Shown here: one piece after another, positions 46,570 to 55,652 of the stretch
Layout: every line of letters begins with the position of its first letter
How positions within the stretch are numbered: position 1 is the first letter of the stretch
NCBI RefSeq assembly: GCF_900177725.1
Contig: NZ_FXAT01000007.1
Span: 248,001-312,000 of the forward strand
Length of the DNA stretch: 64,000 bases
Origin: Paraburkholderia susongensis
Lineage (GTDB): Bacteria; Pseudomonadota; Gammaproteobacteria; Burkholderiales; Burkholderiaceae
Direction of reading: 5' to 3'
Program-made: the position numbers and the translations under genes
The notes under the pieces: generated by a model
The model's database searches: none
Seen by the model: the letters and a program-made list of their open reading frames with translations, nothing else
Told to the model about the DNA's origin: nothing

Positions 46570-47910
46570 ATGAAAACGAACAACACCACGACACGCCAAC
46601 GCCAACGTCAACGCTTCGGCGCGCTGCGTAAATGGCTGCCCGCGAGCGCGCTCGCCTTGAGCGGCCTGTTCGCCGGCACGCTCGCCTACGCAGCCGGTGA
46701 CAGCGCCGATGCCGCGCTCGTCAAGCGCGGCGAATATCTCGCGCGCGCGGCGGATTGCATCGCCTGCCATACGTCGAACAAGGCGCAGCCTTATGCGGGC
46801 GGTGTGCCGTTCGATCTGCCCTTCGGCACGATCTATTCGACGAATATCACGCCGGACAAAACCTATGGCATTGGCAACCTGAGCGACGCGGACTTCATCA
46901 GCGCAGTGCGCGAGGGCAAGTCGAAAGACGGCAAGCGCCTTTATCCGGCGATGCCTTACACGTCGTACACGCAGCTCACCGACGACGACATCCTTGCGAT
47001 TCGCGCCTATCTGCGCACGATCGCGCCGGTCGCGAAGGCGGCGCCCGCGAATACGCTCGGCTTTCCGTTCAACCAGCGCTGGGCAATGGTGTTCTGGAAT
47101 CTCTTCAACTTCGACTCGGGCCGCTTCGAGCCCGATCCCGCGAAGAGCGCCGAATGGAATCGCGGGGCGTATCTCGTGGGCGCGCTCGCGCACTGCCAGG
47201 AATGCCACACGCCGCGCAACTTCATGCAGGGTCTGTCGGACAAGTCGCTAGCGGGCGCGCAGCTCGGCAACTGGACGGCGTATAACATCACGCCGGATCG
47301 GATTGCCGGCATCGGCGGCTGGAGCGACGCCGAACTGATCGCGTATCTGCGCGACGGCGTGGCGCCGGGTAAGGCGAACGCGGCGGGCCCGATGGCCGAA
47401 GTCGTCGAGAACAGTACGCGCTTTCTCTCGGATCGGGATCTGGAGGCGATGGCGACGTATCTGCGCACGGTGCCCGCGCAGAGCATCGGGGCGAACGGCG
47501 CGAACCGGCCGCGCTATGCGTGGGGCTCACCGATCCAGAGCGTCACGGCGCTGCGCAATCAACCGCTGACCGTGCTGGGCGCGGGCGGAGTCGCCGACGG
47601 CCGCACGCTCTTCAACGCCAATTGTGCGAGTTGCCACGGCTGGCAAGGCACGGGCGTGGGCGGGAAAGACTCGGGCGCGTATCCTTCGCTGCTGCATAAC
47701 ACGAGCGTGGGCGCATCGAACGCCGACAACCTCACCATGGTGGTGCTGCACGGCGTGAGTCGTCAGACTAACACCGGTCATATGGCGATGCCCGCCTTCG
47801 CGGGCGAGTTGAGCGACAGTGAAATCGCAACGCTCGTGAATTTCGTCACCACGCAGTTCGGCAATCCGTCAGCGACGATCACTGCGGACAAGGTTGGGAA
47901 AATGCGGTAG
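46570..47910 (+). CDS. Triheme cytochrome c subunit of the FAD dehydrogenase
   Basis: 446 residues from the ATG at 46570; an earlier ATG at 46552 overlaps the alpha-subunit stop. A basic N-terminus and signal segment (WLPASALALSGLFAGTLAYA) precede three CxxCH sites: CIACH at 63-67, CQECH at 209-213 and CASCH at 352-356. Such three-heme subunits (about 430-450 residues) take electrons from the flavoprotein and pass them to ubiquinone, and anchor the complex at the membrane. The operon order gamma, alpha, beta is that of Burkholderia FAD-GDH. Confidence 0.92.
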   Translation: MKTNNTTTRQRQRQRFGALRKWLPASALALSGLFAGTLAYAAGDSADAALVKRGEYLARAADCIACHTSNKAQPYAGGVPFDLPFGTIYSTNITPDKTYGIGNLSDADFISAVREGKSKDGKRLYPAMPYTSYTQLTDDDILAIRAYLRTIAPVAKAAPANTLGFPFNQRWAMVFWNLFNFDSGRFEPDPAKSAEWNRGAYLVGALAHCQECHTPRNFMQGLSDKSLAGAQLGNWTAYNITPDRIAGIGGWSDAELIAYLRDGVAPGKANAAGPMAEVVENSTRFLSDRDLEAMATYLRTVPAQSIGANGANRPRYAWGSPIQSVTALRNQPLTVLGAGGVADGRTLFNANCASCHGWQGTGVGGKDSGAYPSLLHNTSVGASNADNLTMVVLHGVSRQTNTGHMAMPAFAGELSDSEIATLVNFVTTQFGNPSATITADKVGKMR

Positions 47911-48057
47911 TTTTATTGGCCGACTGTACCCGCTCGGCACGTGTCACCGTAAGCTGCCGCTCGAAGACATTCCCGCCGCCAACGGCAGCTTTGAGGTGGC
48001 ATCGCGCAGTGCGTACTCCCGGCCAGATGACGTCCGTAGACTGGTCTGCGGAAATTT

Positions 48058-48762
48058 TCAAACTGATCGGGTAAGAGCGCCGTCAATACGGATATTCTGC
48101 CCGGTCACATACGCCGACTTATCCGAGGCAAGGTAGGCGACCAATTCAGCCACTTCCGCCGCCTTGCCATAGCGATTCATCGGAATGCGCTGAACTCGCT
48201 CCGGTTTCTCGAGAAGACTATCGATGAAGCCGGGTAGCACATTGTTCATGCGTATTCCGGCTTTTGCGTAGGTATCTGCGTACAGCTTGGTGAACGCTGC
48301 GAGACCCGCGCGGGCGACGCTCGAAGTCGGAAAGAGGCCGTCCGGCTCAACCGCTGAAAATGATGAAATGTTGACGATGGCTCCGCCGCCTTGTGAAGCC
48401 ATCTGCTGGGTAACCGCACGAACACTTCTGACAACGTTCAGGCAGTACATCTGGAAACCGGATATCCAATCCTCGTCCGTCAGCGCGAGCAGATCACCTT
48501 TAGGCCCGTGGCCAGCGCTGTTGACGAGCGCATCTAAACGCCCCCAGCGGCTGACACACCCATCGACGAGTGAATGCAGATCCTGATCGGACTGGTTGCT
48601 CCCTTGAACACCCCAACCCCCAAGCTCTATCGCCAGATCCACCCCTTTACCGGAAGACGAAAGAATGGCGATCTCAAAACCCGCTGCGCGCAACCGTCGG
48701 GCGCTAGCTGCACCCATTCCGGACCCTCCGCCAATTATCGCCGCCACTCTCAATGCGCTCAT
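48058..48762 (-). CDS. SDR-family protein lacking the usual catalytic Tyr/Lys
   Basis: 234 residues; the ATG at 48762 has an aggagg site 7 nt upstream. The cofactor motif is IIGGGSGMGAASA (GGGSGMG at 11-17), and NSAGHG and NISSFSAV follow. Where active SDRs have YxxxK, this one has TSSVARAGL, so the Tyr position is Ser147 and the Lys position is Arg151. MNNVLPGFIDS and YVTGQNIRIDGAL end the fold. It probably binds NAD(P) but may not use the classical mechanism. It stands alone, upstream of the amino-acid transporter genes on the other strand. Confidence 0.8.
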   Translation of the reverse strand: MSALRVAAIIGGGSGMGAASARRLRAAGFEIAILSSSGKGVDLAIELGGWGVQGSNQSDQDLHSLVDGCVSRWGRLDALVNSAGHGPKGDLLALTDEDWISGFQMYCLNVVRSVRAVTQQMASQGGGAIVNISSFSAVEPDGLFPTSSVARAGLAAFTKLYADTYAKAGIRMNNVLPGFIDSLLEKPERVQRIPMNRYGKAAEVAELVAYLASDKSAYVTGQNIRIDGALTRSV

Positions 48763-49137
48763 CCCGGCTCCTCCTATTAAGTAGATGCAGTATGAACAGG
48801 ATTCAACGCGGCAATTCTCGTTGACGACGTATTTCCCTGGCAACTGGCCGGTAATTCTCGTCGTTGCGGGAAAGGGGCACTTCTTATTCGGCGCCAGCTG
48901 CTAGCGAGGGCGGTAGATATCGCGTCGGAAGTCCGCTGGGAGCGGGCCCAGATCATCTGAACACATGGCGCTTACCGACGCCGGACAGCGTCATCCGTTC
49001 GATACATATAAAAATTTAAACAATAGAGCGGCCTCATCTTGCATGTTCTTTGATATTTCGTCCGGTTCCAATTGCCCCAGTCACAGCAATGGCGCGATTG
49101 GGCATGCTGACCTGGACTTTTCAGAAAGGATCTGGAC
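48763..49137. other. Gene-free divergent promoter region
   Basis: About 375 nt between the SDR and the binding-protein gene. The stretch 49005-49025 (atataaaaatttaaac) is AT-rich and could contain promoter elements. No supported gene or repeat was seen. Confidence 0.45.
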
Positions 49138-49977
49138 ATGAAGAATTTGACGAGACGTGAGTTCATCGGTGCGTCAGCGGCCTTGGCGGCCGCTGGTTTG
49201 ATGCCTATATCGGGGAATGCGCAGGGAGATTCGACGTTGAGTCGGATTCGCCAGACGAAAACCCTTAAGCTTGGCGTCGTCGCAGGCGGGGAACCCAACT
49301 ACCATAAGGATTCGGCGACAGGCCAGTGGAGCGGAATTCTCATCGACTTTGCCGACGATCTCGCTGGTTCGTTGAACGCGAAGTTGGCTTTGAGTGAGAC
49401 GACGTGGGGTAACGCCATCATGGACCTGCAGTCGAACAAGATCGACCTGTTCCTCGGCTTGAATCCGACGCCGCAGCGGCAGGCCGTGATCGATTTCACA
49501 ACGCCGCTGTACAACAACGTGTTCAGCCTGATCACGACCGAGAATTTCCGCGGAAAGACGTGGGACGATCTGAATAAACCGGATGTCACCATCGCTGTCG
49601 ACGTTGGCTCGTCATACGACAATCTCATTACCCATATTTGTCCGAACGCAAGGATTCAGCGTTTTGAAACGTCCAACGCCGCGACGCTTGCCGTGCAAAC
49701 AAAGCGTGCTGATGTTCAACCGCTTGTGATTACACTCGCGGCCGGCATTATCAAGAAAAACCCCTCGGTCGGCAAACTCGTCGTTCCCGAGCCATTCAAG
49801 CAGACATCCTCGTGCGCTGGCGTGCGCAAGGAGGCAGATAAGGAATGGCTGAACTATCTGAACGGCTGGCTCGCGAACTTGCATAAGAGTGACGTCACGC
49901 GGCAAATCGTCCTTTCGAATCTCGATCGTCTGATGGGTGTAAAGCCATCTGATATCCCGTCGATCGTCACTTTTTAA
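49138..49977 (+). CDS. Amino-acid ABC substrate-binding protein with Tat-type signal
   Basis: 279 residues, ATG after aaagga. The N-terminus carries TRREFIGASAALAAAGL, a Tat motif. The mature domain, LKLGVVAGGEPNYHKDSATGQWSG, TWGNAIMDLQSNKIDLFLGLNPTPQR and AVIDFTTPLYNNVF, is family 3 (polar amino acid) binding-protein type. It ends LMGVKPSDIPSIVTF. The permease gene is 16 nt downstream and the ATPase gene is at 58834, after the catabolic genes, so the transporter is split across the island. The ligand is presumably the substrate of the flavoenzyme. Confidence 0.9.
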   Translation: MKNLTRREFIGASAALAAAGLMPISGNAQGDSTLSRIRQTKTLKLGVVAGGEPNYHKDSATGQWSGILIDFADDLAGSLNAKLALSETTWGNAIMDLQSNKIDLFLGLNPTPQRQAVIDFTTPLYNNVFSLITTENFRGKTWDDLNKPDVTIAVDVGSSYDNLITHICPNARIQRFETSNAATLAVQTKRADVQPLVITLAAGIIKKNPSVGKLVVPEPFKQTSSCAGVRKEADKEWLNYLNGWLANLHKSDVTRQIVLSNLDRLMGVKPSDIPSIVTF

Positions 49978-49993
49978 CTGGCGGAGGTCTCAG

Positions 49994-50656
49994 GTGTATC
50001 AATGGAACTTTGATTTCCTGCTTTCACAGAAGAACCTCCTGATATCCGGAGCGTGGTTCACTATCAAATACACGATCCTATGCGTCGCATTGGGGCTTGC
50101 CGTTGGTATGGTTGCAGCCCTTTCACGTCTCACGGGACGCCGGGTTTTATCGGGCCTGGCAAACGCCTACGTCGAAGCGTTTCGTTGCACCCCAGTACTG
50201 GTTCAGTTGATCTGGTTCTACTACGCGCTGCCAGTGCTCCTCGGCGTCAATATTTCTCCTGAACTTGCTTCCGTACTCGCCTTGTCGCTCTATGGAGGAG
50301 CCTTTTACTCCGAAATCATCCGCGGCGGTATTACCTCGATAGACCGCGGGCAAACAGAGGCAGGGCAGGCTCTCGGCATGCGAGCCGGCCAGATCATGCG
50401 TCGTATCGTGCTGCCGCAGGCTATGCGACGCATGGTTGCGCCGTTGATGAACCAGTCGATAATGCAATTGAAGAACACTTCGTTGCTGTCGGTTCTGGCG
50501 GTCCCAGATCTGGTCTATCAGGGGCAATCTATCGCGCACGAGACCTACCGACCCCTTGAGTGCTATACGGTCATAGCGCTTATCTATCTGATCATTCTGT
50601 TACCCGCGACGTTCATGTCGAGAAAGCTCGAACGCGGTGCCGCTTTCGCTAACTGA
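49994..50656 (+). CDS. Amino-acid ABC transporter permease (HisM/GlnP-like)
   Basis: 220 residues, GTG start after ggaggt. Five or so TM segments; the EAA loop reads TEAGQALGMRAGQIMRRIVLPQAMRRMVAPLMN. FRCTPVLVQLIWFYYALP is the conserved N-terminal cytoplasmic turn of the family. Only one permease is present, so it may act as a homodimer. It follows the binding-protein gene by 16 nt. Confidence 0.93.
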   Translation: MYQWNFDFLLSQKNLLISGAWFTIKYTILCVALGLAVGMVAALSRLTGRRVLSGLANAYVEAFRCTPVLVQLIWFYYALPVLLGVNISPELASVLALSLYGGAFYSEIIRGGITSIDRGQTEAGQALGMRAGQIMRRIVLPQAMRRMVAPLMNQSIMQLKNTSLLSVLAVPDLVYQGQSIAHETYRPLECYTVIALIYLIILLPATFMSRKLERGAAFAN

Positions 50657-50690
50657 ACAAAAAACCCCCTCGTCTTCACTTTCGCAAGCG

Positions 50691-50719
50691 TTAGCCTACC
50701 CGGTCACTCGGGAGGCTAA
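50691..50719. other. Stem-loop between permease and porin remnant
   Basis: ttagcct/aggctaa with cccg/cggg forms an 11-bp stem with one bulge and a 6-nt loop, 34 nt after the permease stop. No T-run, so termination is uncertain. Confidence 0.35.
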
Positions 50720-50765
50720 ACCACGACTATAAAAATCATTTTATTGATAACAATAAGGAATGCAA

Positions 50766-51854
50766 ATGAAAAAAACCAGAGTATTGATACTGGGTGGCCT
50801 GTTTTTTGGCGCTGGTCTGGCGCATGCACAAAGCAGCGTTACGTTATATGGTGTGGCGGATGTCGGTATCTCCTATCTGAGCAACGTAAACGGTAGCTCG
50901 ACATTTCTTCTTCGAAGCGGCGTTTGAGATGGCTCACGCTTTGGGCTTCTGGGGGTGGAAGACCTCGGCGGGGGCTACAAAACCATTTTTCGTCTGGAAA
51001 ACGGCTTCAGCATCCTGAATGGCACGTTGGGACAGAACGGCAGACTTTTCGGACGCCAGGCGTATGTAGGTATTGAGGGGCCGCTTGCTACGGTGACGGT
51101 GGGCCGTCAGTACGATCCCATCGTAGACTTTCTCGGGCCGATTTTTTCCAACGGACGAGGAAATCTTCCCTTGTACGATCTCGATAACACCGGAAACGAC
51201 TTCCGCACCAACAACTCGATAAAGATCATTTCGAAAAAAACACAAGGCTTTCAGGTTGGTGCAATGTATGGATTTGGCGGTGTGGTAGGCCAGTTCAGTC
51301 GCGACAGCGTCGTAAGCGCCGGAGCCGGATATGAATATGGTCCGCTGCGCTTTGGTGTTGCGTATACCGCGGTCAACAATCCGTATGAGGCGTGGTACGA
51401 CAACACAGGAGCGTCGTCGATCGCAGCATACGGTGCGTATCTGCCCAACGCGAAGAAACTGACGATTCTTGGTGGTGGCGCTTCTTATACGTCCGGCCCG
51501 TTTGCTGTCCGGGCCGGCATGACTCACAACGTACTCGAAAACTCGTATCTCGGTCAGAACGTTCGATTCAACCTGTACCAGCTTCAAGGCGATTACTGGT
51601 TCACTCCGACGTTTCGCATGACGGTCATGGGACAGGTCGATCAGGGTAATGTCGAAGCGACAGGTGCACCACGCGACTACCGGCAGATCAACCTTGTCGC
51701 CGACTATTTCCTTTCCAAACTCACGGATGTCTACATGTGGGCTTCGTATCAGCGTGCTATCGGTCCTGGTGCCGTTGCGCAGATCGGCTATGCATTCGCC
51801 TCATCGAATAACCATCAGGCGAACATCCATTTCGCTATTCGCAAGAAATTCTGA
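50766..51854 (+). pseudogene. Porin gene interrupted by one in-frame TGA
   Basis: From the ATG at 50766 (aagga upstream) the frame gives a signal peptide (VLILGGLFFGAGLAHAQ) and SSVTLYGVADVGISYLS. It then reaches a TGA at 50925-50927 (codon 54) and continues without any shift as DGSRFGLLGVEDLGGGYKTIF to a normal end, ELxxIHFAIRKKF. No indel is needed: a single base change at this codon, for example CGA to TGA, explains it. The rest of the family blocks are intact, which suggests a recent loss. Read-through or a sequencing error cannot be excluded. It lies between the ABC permease gene and the convergent dapB gene. Confidence 0.8.
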
Positions 51855-51858
51855 CCTC

Positions 51859-51890
51859 AGTCGCCGTGATCAACGCGGCGATTTTCTTTC
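51859..51890 (+). terminator. Terminator after the porin pseudogene
   Basis: tcgccg/cggcga stem (extended by an A-T and a G-U pair) followed by ttttcttt. It lies between the porin end and the convergent dapB end, and may also serve the - strand. Confidence 0.65.
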
Positions 51891-51896
51891 TGGTGG

Positions 51897-52661
51897 CTAG
51901 CGCCGAGCGGCTACGACTTCTTTCATGCTGTAAAGCCCGGGAGTCTGGCCAATGGCGAAGCGGGCCGCGTGAAGACTGCCGCTCGCATAAACCTCACGGT
52001 CAGTACATACGTGCTTGATCTCAAGCTGCTCGACGTCGCCGAAGAGCATCGCTGTGTGCTCGCTGACAATGTTTCCACCACGGATTGACGTAAAACTAAT
52101 GTGACTATCTGCACCACAACCGCTTTCGAGACGAGCCCGCTTTACTGATTCGGCCATCCACAATGCCGTTCCTGATGGCGCATCTTTCTTGTGCCTGTGA
52201 TGCGCCTCGGCAATGTGCACGTCATATTCTGGAAATAGCGCTGCGGCTTTTGCGAGAAATTCATTTACGGCTGTCATCGCTGGGCTCAGATTGGCCGACT
52301 GCACTATGGCGATGCGCGTTGCCGCGTCTTCGATCACCGCCTGCAATTGCTGACTCAGGCCAGTGGTTCCGATTACAACCGGGACTCCATGTCGCATGCA
52401 CGCACTGACGTGACCTCCTACCGCACCCGGTGAAGACAATTCAATCAGACAGTCGGCATCGCTCAAAACGCGATCTACGTCATCTTCGAAAAGCACCTCC
52501 GTTTCCCATCCAAGAAAGTCGGTTGCCGACTGTCCAACAAATGGTGAACCGTGCCTTACAAGAGCCCCAGATAGCCGCAAATCCTCACTTTCGCGAAGAA
52601 CCTTGATGACCATCTTACCCATCTGGCCTGTCGCCCCTGCGACGGCTATGCGTGAACCCAT
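51897..52661 (-). CDS. dapB: 4-hydroxy-tetrahydrodipicolinate reductase (DapB) family protein
   Basis: 254 residues from the ATG at 52661; a longer frame to 52781 has no clear ribosome site. The Rossmann motif is AVAGATGQMG (canonical GxxGRMG, Arg changed to Gln), then GTTGL at 98-102. The substrate-binding EAHHRHKKDAPSGTA (152-166) is the DapB signature, and RGGNIVSEHTAMLFG follows. DapB reduces (hydroxy)tetrahydrodipicolinate in lysine and DAP synthesis with NAD(P)H. Here it is divergent from an opine-type flavoenzyme operon that also contains dapA, so it is probably a second, pathway-specific copy. The Gln at the Arg position may alter cofactor preference (inference). Confidence 0.85.
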   Translation of the reverse strand: MGSRIAVAGATGQMGKMVIKVLRESEDLRLSGALVRHGSPFVGQSATDFLGWETEVLFEDDVDRVLSDADCLIELSSPGAVGGHVSACMRHGVPVVIGTTGLSQQLQAVIEDAATRIAIVQSANLSPAMTAVNEFLAKAAALFPEYDVHIAEAHHRHKKDAPSGTALWMAESVKRARLESGCGADSHISFTSIRGGNIVSEHTAMLFGDVEQLEIKHVCTDREVYASGSLHAARFAIGQTPGLYSMKEVVAARR

Positions 52662-52735
52662 CCCTGTCGTGTCCTGTTGAAAGTTGGTAGTTGCGTCTCG
52701 CACGCGCGAAGACGGACATGAGGCTAGCATCAAAG

Positions 52736-52750
52736 GTTTCGCGTCGAAAC
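52736..52750. promoter_or_regulatory. LysR-type box in the dapB/flavoenzyme divergent promoter
   Basis: gtttcgcgtcgaaac is a perfect inverted repeat with a 3-nt centre and fits the T-N11-A rule (T at 52737, A at 52749). It lies about 75 nt from the dapB start and about 115 nt from the flavoenzyme start, so a regulator bound here could act on both. Confidence 0.55.
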
Positions 52751-52863
52751 ATAAGATGTCTTGTAAGTCAGCGCGAATCATTTATGTCGGCGTCGTGTTT
52801 GTGTCTGGATAAGCTTCGGTCATTGATTAAGTAACTCATCCGGAACGCACTGGCGTGATCGAA

Positions 52864-54087
52864 ATGAAGAGATCGGAAAAGAGAGGCGCGAACGTCATCG
52901 TCATTGGCGCCGGCATCGTCGGAATGGCGGCCGCGTATTTCCTCCGATCGGCAGGTCATAGCGTTACGGTTCTGGACGCGGATACACCGATGGCAGGAGC
53001 GACCGGTGCCTCGGACGGAGCGGTATCCGTCGCCAGCAAAAAGCCGGGCGTCATGATGGTACTGGCGAAAGCAGCGCGCGATTTTTACGTACAGCTTGAG
53101 GCCGACGGATTGCTGCGAGATCTGTTTCATCGGCGCCCTACGTTCATGTTCGCGCGCAACGAGCTTGAGGCCAACGTTCTCGCAGCACATGGTGCCGATC
53201 TTGCAAAAGCGGACGTACAGGTCGACGAGCTTACTGTCTCCGAGTTCGCTCGGCGCATTCCGGGAGTCAGCCGGAACGTCGTCTCTGTTCTGGCAGTGCC
53301 GGGCGACGGTCATGCTCTTGGATATCAGATTGTTGCCCATCTGCTGAAGTTGTCGGATGTGACCGTTGTTCGTCACGCCCGCGCGAAACGCGTGCGGGTT
53401 GAAAACGGCAAAGCTGTTGGTGTGGAAACCGACTCCGGCTTTTTTTGCGGTGATGCAGTTCTGGTCGCAGCTGGGCTCGGCTCTGCCGACCTGGTGGGTC
53501 TGGGCAACTTTATCTGCCCACGCAAGGGGCAAATCATCATCACTGACCGGGAAAAAGACAACGAGCCGGCGCTCGAAGGCCCCCTCATGTCTGCTGCTTA
53601 TCTGGCGGCAAAGCGCAACTTCGAGGCATCCAGAAAGAATCCGATCAGTCTTGTGATCGATCCGTTGCGCACCGGACAGTTCCTTATCGGCGGAACGCGG
53701 GAGGAAGGGGTTGATAGCAGGACAACGACCGCTCATTACGTTTCTGAAATTCTTCGGCAGGCTATGGACATCTACCCGGCAATGGGTCGCAGACGCGTCA
53801 TCCGGACTTTCTCGGGTGTGCGCACGGCGACCGTCGACGGCTTGCCTGTCGTCGGATTTCATCCAGCAATAACCAATGTCTTCGTGGCAACAGGCTTCGA
53901 AGGAGATGGAATTTGCCTTGGACCTTTGATTGGCAAAACCTCGGCGAGTCTCATGACGGGCAAGCAGGTGGATCTGGATATTGCTTCCCTTTCTCCGTCC
54001 CGGTTTGTGAGCCGCGAAGGCACAGATGAACCTCAACCTACCGCCGCGGCAGATGAGACCATCAACGCGGCAACGACCGGTGCGTGA
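52864..54087 (+). CDS. FAD-dependent oxidoreductase, D-amino-acid/D-hydroxyproline dehydrogenase (beta-like) subunit
   Basis: 407 residues from the ATG at 52864; a GTG at 52855 is also possible. The dinucleotide motif is VIVIGAGIVGMAAAYFL (GxGxxG at 15-20) with E/D at the ribose (VLDAD). DAO-family blocks include ALGYQIVAHLLKL, RKGQIIITDRE, and near the end GVRTATVDGLPVVGFHP and VATGFEGDGICLGPLIG. Such subunits dehydrogenate the C-N bond of an N-substituted or D-amino acid. Its stop overlaps the ferredoxin-like start (TGATG), so the three subunits are translated together. Confidence 0.85.
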   Translation: MKRSEKRGANVIVIGAGIVGMAAAYFLRSAGHSVTVLDADTPMAGATGASDGAVSVASKKPGVMMVLAKAARDFYVQLEADGLLRDLFHRRPTFMFARNELEANVLAAHGADLAKADVQVDELTVSEFARRIPGVSRNVVSVLAVPGDGHALGYQIVAHLLKLSDVTVVRHARAKRVRVENGKAVGVETDSGFFCGDAVLVAAGLGSADLVGLGNFICPRKGQIIITDREKDNEPALEGPLMSAAYLAAKRNFEASRKNPISLVIDPLRTGQFLIGGTREEGVDSRTTTAHYVSEILRQAMDIYPAMGRRRVIRTFSGVRTATVDGLPVVGFHPAITNVFVATGFEGDGICLGPLIGKTSASLMTGKQVDLDIASLSPSRFVSREGTDEPQPTAAADETINAATTGA

Positions 54088-54329
54088 TGAATATATTTTT
54101 CTGGAAAGGAACGATTGTCGAGTTCTTTGATGGCGAAACCGTCGCTTCGGCACTGGCGAGATACTCAATCCGGAATCTCGGCCGGTCAGCGAGTGGTGAA
54201 ATGGGTCGCTACTTTTGCGGTATTGGCCAGTGTCAGGGCTGTGTGGTGTCGATCAACGGCGGCGCACCCGTCGAGTCATGCCTGACTCCCGCGTTGCAGA
54301 ACTCGCAGGTAACGCCCGGGGCATTTTGA
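54087..54329 (+). CDS. (2Fe-2S)-binding gamma subunit
   Basis: 80 residues. Cys at 44, 49, 52 and 65 (CGIGQCQGC...ESC) form the plant-type 2Fe-2S pattern of Fer2_4 proteins. The small subunit type is found in opine oxidases and D-hydroxyproline dehydrogenases, where it links the two flavoprotein subunits. The start overlaps the stop of the preceding gene; the alpha subunit GTG comes 9 nt later. Confidence 0.88.
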   Translation: MNIFFWKGTIVEFFDGETVASALARYSIRNLGRSASGEMGRYFCGIGQCQGCVVSINGGAPVESCLTPALQNSQVTPGAF

Positions 54330-54338
54330 GGAGTAGTG

Positions 54339-55640
54339 GTGCATATCACTTTTGACGTGCTCGTAGTCGGTGCTGGACCAGCGGGTGTAAGCGCTGCGAT
54401 CGAAATGGCAGCCGGCGGCGCCATGGTATTGCTTGTTGAACAACGTTCGACAATCGGAGGCGCCATTCACCGAAGCCGATACGACGGAACATTGAGCCCG
54501 GTGTTCATGCCCGCTCGTCACAAGCGAAACTGGACTCGCCTCAAAGAACGCATGAATGCGCTGTCCTCGCAGATTCGTTTGATGACTGAGGCGGTGTTTC
54601 TTGGGATCGACGGTGATGGCTACTGTGTGATCGATCACCGCCGTGCTCAAGAGGTCAAGCTCGTTCGCCCCAAAGCGGTTCTTTTCGCAGTCGGAGCAAG
54701 CGAACAGCTGTTTCACGCCGAAGGCTGGAATCTGCCGGGCGTTGTGACTGCCGGCGGTTTGCAGGTGCAAATTAAGGAAACAGGCATTGCACCGGTTGGC
54801 CGAATCCTGGTTGCCGGAAGTGGGCCACTGCCGTTGGCGCTGAGCGCCCAACTGGCAAAGCTCGGCAATGCTCCGGTTGCGATTCTCGAGCCGGCTGATC
54901 CGATCAGAAAATTGATCTGCCACCCGTCCGCAAGCCTGGGATTGCTTGCAGGAAGCGCGCAACTTGCTGAAGGATTTCGCTACGCGGCAACTCTGCTATC
55001 CGCTCGAACCCGCTACAAGGTTGGCGCAACCGTCGAGGAGATTTCGAAGGACAGAGACGGTTTGCGCGTAGTCGCGAATGAGTCGGGTCAGGCAAAAGTC
55101 TATGAAGCAGATCTGGTTATTCTTCACGACGGATTGGCTTCCAACAGTAGTGGCTTGCCGAAGTCCGATATAGGTGCGCTGATTGTCGAGCGCGCTGGAG
55201 ATTGCAGTGAAGTGTTGGGCGCTGATGCAGCCATAGTCGATGGACGACGGGTTGGGAAGTTGATTCTGGATCGACTGTTCTCGACTCCGGAAAAACGGAT
55301 CAGCCTGCAGTTGCTGAAAGCGAAGGTATTTCAGCGAAGCATGTCATTGCTATTCGAACGGCCAACGCAGCCAATTCAGGGAGACGCAGTAGTGTGCCGA
55401 TGCGAAGGGGTACGCAGGAGAGATATCCAGCCTGCTTCGTTGTGCTCGGCACGAGAGTTGAAACTCATCAATCGAGTGGGCATGGGTGCCTGTCAGGGGC
55501 GCTTCTGTGAGAAAGCCGCAGCAGCGATTGCCCTTGAAGAAGCGCATCTGGTCGCCAGGAACGAGATGGACGAGTCCGGTAGTAGATGGCCGATCCGGCC
55601 GGTGTCGGTAGCAGCCTTAGCGAAGGCGAGTCAAATTTAG
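54339..55640 (+). CDS. NAD(P)/FAD-dependent oxidoreductase alpha-like subunit with BFD-type 2Fe-2S domain
   Basis: 433 residues from the GTG at 54339 (gaggag 5 nt upstream). The first FAD motif is DVLVVGAGPAGVSAAIEMA (GxGxxG at 11-16), with ILVAGSGPLPLALSAQLAKLG later as the second. The C-terminus has CRC at 353/355 and ACQGRFC (C385, C390), the four ligands of a BFD-like [2Fe-2S] domain. These features match OoxA/NoxA- and HcnB-like subunits. The complex probably oxidises an imino or opine-type substrate and passes electrons to the respiratory chain. Confidence 0.85.
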   Translation: MHITFDVLVVGAGPAGVSAAIEMAAGGAMVLLVEQRSTIGGAIHRSRYDGTLSPVFMPARHKRNWTRLKERMNALSSQIRLMTEAVFLGIDGDGYCVIDHRRAQEVKLVRPKAVLFAVGASEQLFHAEGWNLPGVVTAGGLQVQIKETGIAPVGRILVAGSGPLPLALSAQLAKLGNAPVAILEPADPIRKLICHPSASLGLLAGSAQLAEGFRYAATLLSARTRYKVGATVEEISKDRDGLRVVANESGQAKVYEADLVILHDGLASNSSGLPKSDIGALIVERAGDCSEVLGADAAIVDGRRVGKLILDRLFSTPEKRISLQLLKAKVFQRSMSLLFERPTQPIQGDAVVCRCEGVRRRDIQPASLCSARELKLINRVGMGACQGRFCEKAAAAIALEEAHLVARNEMDESGSRWPIRPVSVAALAKASQI

Positions 55641-55652
55641 GAAGGTACAGTG

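Noticed and set aside
50925..50927. In-frame TGA considered as a selenocysteine codon
   Set aside because: The frame is a porin, a family with no Sec residues; a simple nonsense change is the better explanation.
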